Positions 1 to 6,107 of a stretch of 7,132 bases of DNA are shown here, piece by piece. The stretch is taken from NCBI GenBank assembly GCA_002403455.1, contig DHHV01000076.1, positions 1 through 7,132 of the forward strand, in the 5' to 3' direction. Below the pieces are notes generated by a model that had not been told where the DNA came from, did no database searches, and saw only the letters and a program-made list of their open reading frames with translations. Position numbers and translations under genes: made by a program. This DNA comes from Hyphomonadaceae bacterium UBA4763 (GTDB taxonomy: Bacteria; Pseudomonadota; Alphaproteobacteria; Caulobacterales; Aquidulcibacteraceae). The first letter of the stretch is position 1, and every line of letters begins with the position of its first letter.

Positions 1-931
1 AATTATAGGTGCGGATGCGCTCGGAGCGGTCGCCCGAGCCGACTTGGCTTTTCCGATCCGCCGACCTTGCTGACGAAATCCGCTCGCGCTCCATTTCATA
101 GAGCCGTACCTGCAGCATTTTCATCGCCTTGGCGCGGTTCTGGTGCTGGGATTTGTCCGATGACGTCACCACGATGCCGGAGGGCATATGGGTGATGCGC
201 ACCGCCGAATCGGTCTTGTTGACATGCTGGCCGCCTGCCCCAGACGCCCGCATCGTATCGATGCGGATGTCAGCGTCCTTGATCTCGATGTCGATCTTTT
301 CCGGGGCCGGCAATACCGCCACCGTCGCCGCCGAGGTGTGGACCCGGCCTTGCGTCTCGGTTTCCGGCACGCGCTGCACGCGATGCACGCCCGATTCAAA
401 TTTCAACCGCCCAAAGGCGCCCTCGCCGGAGATCGTCGCAATGATCTCTTTATAGCCGCCCATTTCGCCGTCCGAGGCGCTCTCGACCTCGACCCGCCAG
501 CCCTGCAAGGCGGCGAAGCGCTGATACATGCGAAAGAGATCGCCCGCAAAGATCGCCGCCTCATCGCCGCCAGTGCCGGCCCGCACTTCCAGCACGATCG
601 AGGCGTTGTCATCGCTATCCTTCGGCAGCAGCAGGATTTGCAAATCCTGCTCCAATTGGGGCACGATCGAACGGAGCGCAAAGGCCTCTTCCTCGGCCAA
701 TTCGCGCAAATCGGCGTCGGCGTCCAGATCAGCCAGCACGCTTTCGGCCTCCTCACGCGCGGCCCGCGCCTGGGTCAGCCGCCGGATCGCGTCGGCGACT
801 TCTTTGAGTTCGGCATGGTCTTTGGCGAGCTGCACGATCTCTTGCGGGTCGGCCGCAACGCCCATGCGCGCTTCGACGCTGTCGAAACGGTCCAAGACTT
901 GCGCAAGACGGGCGGGCGAGAGAATCGACAT
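1..931 (-). CDS. prfA: Peptide chain release factor 1 (RF1), C-terminus cut by the window edge
   Basis: RF1 recognises UAA and UAG in the ribosomal A site and triggers hydrolysis of peptidyl-tRNA. I translated the minus strand by hand from ATG at 929-931: 310 codons are open to the left edge, without a stop or frameshift. The N-terminus reads MSILSPARLAQVLDRFDSVE. The stop-codon-reading PxT motif of RF1 is PET (residues 189-191, in HRVQRVPETETQGR), not the SPF of RF2. The catalytic GGQ is at residues 233-235 (bases 227-235), in GAGGQHVNKTDSAVRITH; E. coli RF1 has GGQ at the same residue numbers, which supports this start. The conserved GSGDRSERIRTYN is the last part seen, so about 45-50 residues are missing; the usual length is about 355-360. 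The Shine-Dalgarno is poor (the bases before ATG read ggtttttgtcc). prmC often follows prfA but would lie outside the window. The identity is secure. Confidence 0.97.
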   Translation of the reverse strand, partial: MSILSPARLAQVLDRFDSVEARMGVAADPQEIVQLAKDHAELKEVADAIRRLTQARAAREEAESVLADLDADADLRELAEEEAFALRSIVPQLEQDLQILLLPKDSDDNASIVLEVRAGTGGDEAAIFAGDLFRMYQRFAALQGWRVEVESASDGEMGGYKEIIATISGEGAFGRLKFESGVHRVQRVPETETQGRVHTSAATVAVLPAPEKIDIEIKDADIRIDTMRASGAGGQHVNKTDSAVRITHMPSGIVVTSSDKSQHQNRAKAMKMLQVRLYEMERERISSARSADRKSQVGSGDRSERIRTYN

Positions 932-966
932 GGACAAAAACCAATCGGGGGCGCGATACACCGATG

Positions 967-1003
967 TGGCGGGCGCCGACGCCCTTGGCAAGCGGCTTGC
1001 GCC
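967..1003 (-). other. Two tandem hairpins between the dehydrogenase gene and prfA
   Basis: Directly after the dehydrogenase stop (1005-1007, minus strand) come two perfect short inverted repeats. The first is GCAAG/CTTGC with a 3-base loop (988-1000). The second is GGGCG/CGCCC with a 4-base loop (971-984). Neither is followed by a T run on either strand, so they do not look like a standard intrinsic terminator. They could cause pausing, protect the 3' end of the upstream message, or be chance in GC-rich DNA. The whole gap to prfA is only 73 bases, so read-through from the dehydrogenase gene into prfA is possible. Confidence 0.3.
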
Positions 1004-1004
1004 G

Positions 1005-1874
1005 TCAGCCCACTTGCACGCCAGGCGGCGGCTGGTAGCCCTCATCCGGCACAAAGAAGTCCGGCATCAAGGGCGTCGTCGGGTCGACCCGATATTGGTC
1101 AAAATCGCTGACGCCTTTGGCGTGCAAATAAGTGTCGTCGATCAGGAAATTGCCGGAAAAGCTTTTGGCGTCTTCGCAAAAGATTGCATGCGCCGCATCC
1201 GCCATGATCTCGACTTTGCGGCACATTTTCAGCCCTTCGGCGCCGGTCAGCGCAAATTCGATCGCCGAGGTCGCAATGCCCGTGCGCGGCCACAAAGCGT
1301 TGAACGCCACTTGGCCGCGGAATTCCTCCGCCATGCCGAGCACACAGAGGCTCATGCCATATTTAGCCATTGTGTAGGCGACATGGGTCCCAAACCATTT
1401 TGCGCGCATATCGAGCGGCGGCGACAGCATCAGCACATGCGGGTTGGGCGCTTGCAGCAAATGCGGCAGACAGGTTTTGGAGACCAAAAACGTCCCGCGC
1501 GCATTGACCTGATGCATCAGATCATAGCGGCGCATCTCGGTCTGCAGCGTGCCGGTCAGCTGAATGGCGGAGGCGTTGTTGACGCAAATGTCGATGCCGC
1601 CAAATCGCGCCACGGTCGCCGCCACGGCCGCCTGCACGCTCTCCTCCTCGCGCACGTCGCAAACCAAGGGCAGCGCCGCCCCGCCCGCCGCTTCAATCTC
1701 GGCGGCCGCAGTAAAGATCGTGCCGGGCAAATGCTTATGCGCGTCGGCCGTCTTCGCCGCGATCGCGACATTAGCCCCGTCAGCAGCAGCGCGCTTGGCG
1801 ATGGCAAGGCCAATCCCGCGCGAGGCGCCGGTGACGAACAAGGTTTTGCCGGCGAGCGGCTTTGCAGGGGTCAT
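1005..1874 (-). CDS. Short-chain dehydrogenase/reductase, HSDL2-like
   Basis: A 289-residue cytosolic NAD(P)-dependent oxidoreductase of the SDR superfamily with one Rossmann domain. The glycine-rich cofactor motif TGASRGIG is at residues 15-22, the adenine-side CDV at 72-74, NNAS at 99-102, and the catalytic YxxxK is Y167-K171 in AYTMAKYGMS. Stretches such as IAAKTADAHKHLPGTIFTAA, the N-VNARGTFL-SK region, AEEF-GQVAFNALWPRT and the tail PDFF are the pattern of HSDL2 (hydroxysteroid dehydrogenase-like protein 2). In animals that protein is peroxisomal or mitochondrial and carries a C-terminal SCP2 sterol-carrier domain. This protein ends right after the SDR domain, so the SCP2 domain is absent. 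The true substrate is unknown; lipid or fatty acyl oxidoreduction is only a guess. The start is firm: GGAGG (bases 1882-1886) lies 7 bases before ATG. The 112-base gap after gspI makes a separate promoter likely. Confidence 0.92.
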   Translation of the reverse strand: MTPAKPLAGKTLFVTGASRGIGLAIAKRAAADGANVAIAAKTADAHKHLPGTIFTAAAEIEAAGGAALPLVCDVREEESVQAAVAATVARFGGIDICVNNASAIQLTGTLQTEMRRYDLMHQVNARGTFLVSKTCLPHLLQAPNPHVLMLSPPLDMRAKWFGTHVAYTMAKYGMSLCVLGMAEEFRGQVAFNALWPRTGIATSAIEFALTGAEGLKMCRKVEIMADAAHAIFCEDAKSFSGNFLIDDTYLHAKGVSDFDQYRVDPTTPLMPDFFVPDEGYQPPPGVQVG

Positions 1875-1898
1875 GGGCGTTCCTCCAGGGAACCAATA

Positions 1899-1926
1899 TC
1901 GCTATCGGATCGCAATGGCGAGTCAA
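1899..1926 (-). promoter_or_regulatory. Possible sigma-70-type promoter for the dehydrogenase gene
   Basis: On the minus strand, TTGACT (1921-1926) is followed after 16 bases by TAGCGA (1899-1904). The start codon ends 25 bases further on, leaving room for a short leader with the ribosome binding site. The -35 box is near consensus, but the -10 box matches TATAAT at only about half of its positions. Assigned by eye only. Confidence 0.25.
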
Positions 1927-1986
1927 CGAACTAGCCTGATCAACTTTCTCAAAATATCAACGCCACCGGCCCGAAATTTCAATAAA

Positions 1987-2409
1987 CTAGAAGTTGCCGG
2001 CATCAACCGGAACAACGCGTTTCCATCCCAAAATCTCAATATCCATCTCTACAAGCGGTCGATTTGCACGAATGATCTTTGCATTGACCTGGTAAAGGGC
2101 GACGTCAAACGGACCATCGCCGATGGGGTAACCGGAACCGCGTTCTATTTCGGTCAACAATCGACTATTCCATTCCAATGTGGCGCCTGCGCCTAGATCA
2201 CTAAGGCCCGTGGGTGTGGCCATTGGATTAAGTTGAGTCAGCAGCGCCAGCGCATTGCGTTGATCGGTCGCCCGCTCATAGGTCTCGATATAGCGGGCAT
2301 GGGTGCGGGCGATCTGGCTTTGGATCGAGACGAGCGGCGCCAGCGCCAGCCCGACAATCGCAACCGCGACCAGCACCTCCACGACGCTGACGCCAGGCCG
2401 CCAGCTCAC
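1987..2409 (-). CDS. gspI: Minor pseudopilin, GspI-like (type II secretion)
   Basis: A 140-residue protein with a class III (prepilin) signal: a short leader MSWRPG, cleavage expected after G6, then VSVVEVLVAVAIVGLALAPLV as the hydrophobic assembly helix, with the invariant glutamate at mature position 5 (E11). Prepilin peptidase would cut and N-methylate it, and it would join the tip or shaft of the periplasmic pseudopilus. The rest is a small soluble domain with no cysteines. An ER-TDQRNALALLTQLNP segment followed by a G-A-LEW motif resembles the GspI pattern (helix, then a glycine-rich turn and W). Start GTG at 2407-2409 shares a GTGA overlap with the gspF stop, so translation is coupled. 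The pseudopilin class is firm; GspI rather than another minor type (GspH, GspJ, PilV) is inferred from length, the LEVLVA-like helix and position after gspF. The C-terminal half is GC-poor for this window (54 of 120 bases, 1981-2100). Confidence 0.72.
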   Translation of the reverse strand: MSWRPGVSVVEVLVAVAIVGLALAPLVSIQSQIARTHARYIETYERATDQRNALALLTQLNPMATPTGLSDLGAGATLEWNSRLLTEIERGSGYPIGDGPFDVALYQVNAKIIRANRPLVEMDIEILGWKRVVPVDAGNF

Positions 2410-3632
2410 AACACCGCCTCATACACGCTCGACATCGCGCTGACGAGGCCAAGCGCCACCGCCCCGATCGCCACCGCCACAAATCCGATCGCCAAAGGTT
2501 CGATCAAAGCGGTCACCCGCTTGATGGCCTGGCGCAGGCCCTCCTCATAACGTTCCGCGATGAAGGCGAACATCGCCGGCAGCGCCCCCGTGCGCTGTCC
2601 GGCCCGCAACAGGCTCAAGTCGATCGGCGCCAACATGCCGACCTCGCTAAACGCCTCGTCCACCTTCTTGCCGCCGCGCAGCGAGCGGATCGATTGACCC
2701 AAATTGCGCTTGAACTTGCCATTCGGCGCCGAAATCGCGCCAAGTTCCGCCGCTTCCAACAGCCCCAGCCCATTGCCGAGCGCAAACGACATCACCCGCG
2801 CCCAAGTCGCCCGCTCATGCGCCAGCATCAAGCCGCTCAGCACCGGCGTGTTATAAGCGAGATTGATCAGCCCGGCGCGGCCCTGTTTGGTGCCGGCGAA
2901 GGTCGCCGCGATGGCGACCAGCGCGCCGAGAACCGTAAACACGACCGGCGCATTGGCGCGGAACCCGGTCCCGAGCCCCAAGATCAGCCCCGGCAGGCCT
3001 TCTTGGGGTCGTCCGCTCGCGCCGATCATCTCGGAAAAGCGCGGCACCACTTCGTAAAACAAAAAGCCAACCGCGGCGACCCCCGCCCCCATCAAAAACA
3101 ACGGATAGGTCAGCGAGGTCACCACGTCACGGCGGATCCGATATTCAAAATCCATTTGCGCGGCGGCGTCCTGGAACACCTTGTCCAATTGCCCGGTCGC
3201 CTGCCCCAATTCCACCAGCGCATAGACATAATTGGGGAAGTTCGGCATCGCCTGAACCATCGCCGCGCCGAGCTTGTCGCCGCGCCGCAAGGCCGCCGAC
3301 ACATTGCGCAATTGTTTGGCGAGCTCACCGCCAATGCCATTGGCGATCGTTTCCAACGACTCCAGCAAATCAACGCCGGCGCGCAGCATCAGCGCAATCT
3401 GGCGCAACAGGACGATCCGATCCGCATCGTTGATATTGCGCCGGCCGACCCCAAGCCGGCGCGCATTTTGCCCGTCCAGGGCCGGCGCGCGCGCCTCATT
3501 AAGGTCGATGACCACCAGACCATCCTGCTGCAGCCGCCGCAACGCCGCGCCCCGATCGCTGGCCGCGATCGCATCGCGCACCAGGCCGGACGGGCCCTGC
3601 GCGCGAAATTCAAACACGCGCTCTTCACTCAT
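2406..3632 (-). CDS. gspF: Type II secretion inner-membrane platform protein GspF
   Basis: GspF/PilC family: a polytopic inner-membrane protein that couples the cytoplasmic ATPase to pseudopilus assembly. With the start chosen here it has 408 residues, the normal family length. Two homologous GspF domains are visible. The first (about 72-190) contains LLRQIALMLRAGVDLLESLE and ELGQATGQL; the second (about 274-400) contains the matching FALGNGLGLLEAAEL and RAGQRTGALP. Three membrane segments lie near residues 174-194, 229-247 and 377-400. Start choice: an in-frame ATG exists at 3660-3662, giving 10 more residues (MRASSAMVTA) and a 38-base overlap with gspE. I prefer ATG at 3630-3632, which gives MSEERVFEFRAQ, overlaps the gspE stop by 8 bases (ATGAGTGA), and has GGTGA just upstream. 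The gene is followed by gspI with a 4-base overlap. Identity is secure as family; T2SS rather than type IV pilus PilC is inferred from the operon. Confidence 0.92.
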   Translation of the reverse strand: MSEERVFEFRAQGPSGLVRDAIAASDRGAALRRLQQDGLVVIDLNEARAPALDGQNARRLGVGRRNINDADRIVLLRQIALMLRAGVDLLESLETIANGIGGELAKQLRNVSAALRRGDKLGAAMVQAMPNFPNYVYALVELGQATGQLDKVFQDAAAQMDFEYRIRRDVVTSLTYPLFLMGAGVAAVGFLFYEVVPRFSEMIGASGRPQEGLPGLILGLGTGFRANAPVVFTVLGALVAIAATFAGTKQGRAGLINLAYNTPVLSGLMLAHERATWARVMSFALGNGLGLLEAAELGAISAPNGKFKRNLGQSIRSLRGGKKVDEAFSEVGMLAPIDLSLLRAGQRTGALPAMFAFIAERYEEGLRQAIKRVTALIEPLAIGFVAVAIGAVALGLVSAMSSVYEAVL

Positions 3633-5331
3633 TGCTGTCACCATCGCCGACGACGCGCGCAACTTCCGCCATCGTCGTCAGACCCGCCCGCGCCTTCAAC
3701 AGCCCATCGCCGCGCATGTCGCGAAAACCGCGCGCCGCCGCCAAAGCCGCCAGATCCGCCTCCGACCGGCGATTGCGCAGCGCATTTTGCAGCTCGCCAT
3801 CGATCTCGATCACTTCATAGACGCCGCAGCGCCCTTCATAGCCTGTCCCGCCGCAACGCGCGCAGCCTTTATAGCGCGACCATTTCGCCGGCGCCGACAA
3901 ATCCGGCGCGCCGGGCACAGCCCGCACCGCCCGCTCAAAAGGAGCGGCTTGCGCCTCCTCGAGCGGCCCGGCGCAATGCCGGCACAAGCGCCGCGCCAGA
4001 CGCTGGCCGACCACGCCGCGCAAAACATCCGCCAACAGATAATTCTCAACGCCGAGGTCCATCAGCCGCGGCGCCGCCGCCAGCGCCGAATTGGTGTGCA
4101 CGGTCGAAATCACCAAATGGCCGGTCAGCGCGGCCTGCACGGCAATGCGGGCGGTTTCACCGTCGCGGATCTCGCCGACCATGATCACATCGGGGTCTTG
4201 GCGCAGGATCGAGCGCAGCCCCGCCGCGAAACTAAGGCCGATATCGGCCTTGACCTGCACCTGCATAACGCCAGGCAAGTCAAATTCGACCGGGTCTTCG
4301 ACCGTGACGATCTTGCGTACGCCATCGTTCAATTGGGTCAGCAGCCGATAAATCGTTGTGGTTTTGCCCGACCCGGTCGGCCCGGTCACCAACACCACGC
4401 CATTGGGCATAGTGGCGAGCTTGGACAACATCGCCTGATGGTCGGCGGCGACGCCCAGCGCCGAGAGTTCGGGCAGCGCTTTTGACTTGCCCAACAGCCG
4501 CATCACCAGCGATTCGCCCCAGGTGGTCGGCAGCGACGACACCCGCAAATCCACTTCCCGGCCGCTGACCCGAATGCTTTGGCGTCCGTCCTGCGGCAAG
4601 CGCCGTTCGGCAATATCCATCGCCGACAGCAATTTGATCCGCGAAGCGACCGCGTCATAATTGGCGCGCGGCGCCGCCCGCCATTGCGTCAAGATCCCAT
4701 CGATCCGCAGGCGGACGACAAAGCGGTCTTCGAACGGCTCGATATGGATGTCGGAGGCGCGCCGCGCGATCGCCTCGCTGAACATCGCATTGACGAAATC
4801 GATAACGGGGGCTTCTTCCGCCAATTCGCGCAGGCGCTTGGCGTCCTTGCCGGCGGTAGCGGCTTCGGCTTCGGCGACGCGCGTTTGATCGAGCGCCGCG
4901 TTCAAATCGGCCAAAGCCTGCTGCGAGGTCAGGAAAAACTGCGCCGGCTCCGCCGACCATTGCTCGGACGCCTCTTGCAACGCCAAATCCAACGGGTTGC
5001 GCGCTGCGATGCACAAATGCTCGCTCCCGTCCTCCGCCTCGCCGGCAAACCAGATCACCGCCTCGCGCGCCCGCAGCCAATCGGGCGCCACCCGCACCCG
5101 CGCGCAGGCCGCGCGCACGCGCTCGGCGTCGGGAAGGTCATCGACCCCCAATTGCCGCAATCCCCATAATTCGGCCATCACGCGATGCAGATCGGATTCG
5201 GCGAGCGCCCCGAGCCGCACCAGGGTCAACCCGAGATTACCGCCGATCTGGCGCTGCGCCGATTGGGCGTCCTCGAGATCGCGTTCGGAGACCAAGCCGC
5301 GAAGCAGCAATGCTGCGCCAAGATCCTGCAT
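3625..5331 (-). CDS. gspE: Type II secretion assembly ATPase GspE
   Basis: A 568-residue cytoplasmic hexameric ATPase of the GspE/PilB secretion family. An N-terminal regulatory domain (about 1-150) begins LGAALLLRGLVSERDLEDAQ, the typical start of the GspE/MshE N-domain. Then come IDFVNAMFSEAIARRASDIH and the N2 domain with HIEPFEDRFVVRLRIDG (about 196-212). The ATPase domain carries Walker A GPTGSGKTTT (317-326), the Asp box IVTVEDPVEF (341-350), Walker B IMVGEIRDGE with E387, and the His box TGHLVISTVHTNSA (403-416). The C1 zinc-binding domain has all four cysteines (C450, C453, C490, C493), which is typical of GspE and PilB and absent from PilT retraction motors. All catalytic residues look intact. 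ATG at 5329-5331 is the only sensible start: an in-frame stop lies 21 bases upstream and the domain begins at once. The Shine-Dalgarno is weak, a GAGG 12 bases away. It is first in the operon gspE-gspF-gspI. Confidence 0.95.
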   Translation of the reverse strand: MQDLGAALLLRGLVSERDLEDAQSAQRQIGGNLGLTLVRLGALAESDLHRVMAELWGLRQLGVDDLPDAERVRAACARVRVAPDWLRAREAVIWFAGEAEDGSEHLCIAARNPLDLALQEASEQWSAEPAQFFLTSQQALADLNAALDQTRVAEAEAATAGKDAKRLRELAEEAPVIDFVNAMFSEAIARRASDIHIEPFEDRFVVRLRIDGILTQWRAAPRANYDAVASRIKLLSAMDIAERRLPQDGRQSIRVSGREVDLRVSSLPTTWGESLVMRLLGKSKALPELSALGVAADHQAMLSKLATMPNGVVLVTGPTGSGKTTTIYRLLTQLNDGVRKIVTVEDPVEFDLPGVMQVQVKADIGLSFAAGLRSILRQDPDVIMVGEIRDGETARIAVQAALTGHLVISTVHTNSALAAAPRLMDLGVENYLLADVLRGVVGQRLARRLCRHCAGPLEEAQAAPFERAVRAVPGAPDLSAPAKWSRYKGCARCGGTGYEGRCGVYEVIEIDGELQNALRNRRSEADLAALAAARGFRDMRGDGLLKARAGLTTMAEVARVVGDGDSNE

Positions 5332-5397
5332 GGACGAACGACGCCTCGATCCTTAAACCAATAGCCAACGCTATGCCCGTCAACCGCAGAGAGAGCA
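5332..5397. promoter_or_regulatory. Divergent intergenic promoter region, gspE / methyltransferase
   Basis: This 66-base gap lies between two divergent start codons, so it or the adjacent coding ends must carry both promoters. On the minus strand TTGACG (5378-5383) is a good -35 candidate for gspE, but no matching -10 stands out at 16-18 bases. On the plus strand an AGAGAGAG purine run (5388-5395) sits 2 bases before the methyltransferase ATG and may act as its ribosome binding site. I see no convincing plus-strand promoter boxes and no clear operator palindrome. Confidence 0.4.
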
Positions 5398-6090
5398 ATG
5401 TCCGACCGCCAATCCGACATCGACACAGCCGAGAAGCTACCCGCTGGTGCGGACCATTATCGTGCGTTTGTCGGCCCTCCGCAACGTTACGGCCTGCTGT
5501 CCCTTTCGCAATTGGCGTTACTGTTCCACTTGGGGCTTCGCGACACCGATAAAGTCCTGGATGTCGGATGCGGATCACTTCGACTGGGACGATTGTTGAT
5601 CCCGTTTTTGCGCCCAGGCGGATATCATGGCATCGAACCCAATTCTTGGTTAATCGAGGACGGCTTTAAAAACGAATTAGGTGAAAGCGCACGTCAGTTG
5701 AAACTGCCGCAATTCTCCCACTCTGCCGACTTCGATTGCACATTTTTTGGTACAGAATTTGATTTCATTGTCGCACAATCAATCATCACCCACGCCGGGC
5801 ATCGAAACACGAGCCGTTTATTTGAGACGGTGTCGGCAAGCCTAACACCCACCGGCATCTTTGCCTTGTCGTTCTGGCCGGCCGCCGCCGGCGCAGCATT
5901 GCCTGAGCCCGATTGGACCTACCCGTTCAATGTCGGCTATGACCCAGCCTGGTTGGCATCGCTCGCCGAGCGCGTCGGTCTGGACTGGCGCATCATCCCT
6001 TGGCGCCATCCGGGTCTAACCTGGGCGATCGCCGGTAAAGCGTTGCCGTCAGCTGTCTCTTTTGCCGATGGAGAATGGTTGGCGCGGTAG
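5398..6090 (+). CDS. Class I SAM-dependent methyltransferase
   Basis: A 230-residue soluble protein with a Rossmann-like methyltransferase core. Motif I, which binds S-adenosylmethionine, is VLDVGCGSLRLGRLL (residues 53-67). The acidic residue at the end of strand 2 is E80 in YHGIEPNSWLIEDG. The motif IV region is FDFIVAQSIITHAG (121-134), followed by LFETVSASLTPTGIFALSFW as the motif VI-like strand. There is no signal peptide or membrane segment. The acceptor cannot be read from the sequence. Proteins with this arrangement (a VGCGSLR-GR-LIP-L-PG-Y-GIEPN core) occur in surface-polysaccharide and secondary-metabolite loci, so a sugar or small-molecule target is plausible. ATG at 5398 follows a purine-rich AGAGAGAG. 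The gene stands alone on the plus strand, divergent from gspE and convergent with the glycosyltransferase gene. Its middle is GC-poor (81 of 180 bases, 5641-5820), unlike gspE, suggesting different ancestry. Confidence 0.85.
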   Translation: MSDRQSDIDTAEKLPAGADHYRAFVGPPQRYGLLSLSQLALLFHLGLRDTDKVLDVGCGSLRLGRLLIPFLRPGGYHGIEPNSWLIEDGFKNELGESARQLKLPQFSHSADFDCTFFGTEFDFIVAQSIITHAGHRNTSRLFETVSASLTPTGIFALSFWPAAAGAALPEPDWTYPFNVGYDPAWLASLAERVGLDWRIIPWRHPGLTWAIAGKALPSAVSFADGEWLAR

Positions 6091-6098
6091 ACCCGCGC
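6082..6098. terminator. Possible bidirectional hairpin over the methyltransferase stop codon
   Basis: GCGCGG (6082-6087) pairs perfectly with CCGCGC (6093-6098) around a 5-base loop holding the TAG stop (6088-6090). It lies at the meeting point of two convergent genes, where a shared terminator is expected. No T run follows on either strand, so it is at best a weak or factor-assisted terminator. Confidence 0.3.
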
Positions 6099-6107
6099 GT
6101 CACCCAT

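Noticed and set aside
365..373. PET in place of the PAT of E. coli RF1 as a sign of altered stop-codon recognition
   Set aside because: The motif is defined as PxT and the middle residue varies. VPETE is common in alphaproteobacterial RF1, so UAA/UAG recognition is expected.
1..931. Possible frameshift in prfA, because the gene does not appear as one complete open frame
   Set aside because: Reading the minus strand codon by codon from ATG at 931 gives 310 uninterrupted codons with all RF1 motifs. The gene is merely cut by the window edge.
188..1111. Long open frame on the plus strand (307 codons) across prfA
   Set aside because: It lies opposite the clear RF1 reading frame, has a composition typical of antisense GC-rich frames (rich in R, H and Q, no recognisable domain), and runs across the intergenic gap into the dehydrogenase gene.
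528..1934. 468-codon plus-strand open frame across prfA and the dehydrogenase gene
   Set aside because: It is antisense to two well-supported genes, low in complexity (serine- and alanine-rich) and has no motif. It arises from codon bias on the opposite strand.
1970..1990. GAAATTTC palindrome just after the gspI stop as a terminator
   Set aside because: It is an AT-rich 8-base palindrome with no loop and no GC stem, so it would not form a stable hairpin in RNA.
2694..4485. Two long plus-strand open frames (496 and 403 codons) opposite gspF and gspE
   Set aside because: They are arginine-, histidine- and proline-rich shadows without domains, opposite two genes whose motifs are intact.
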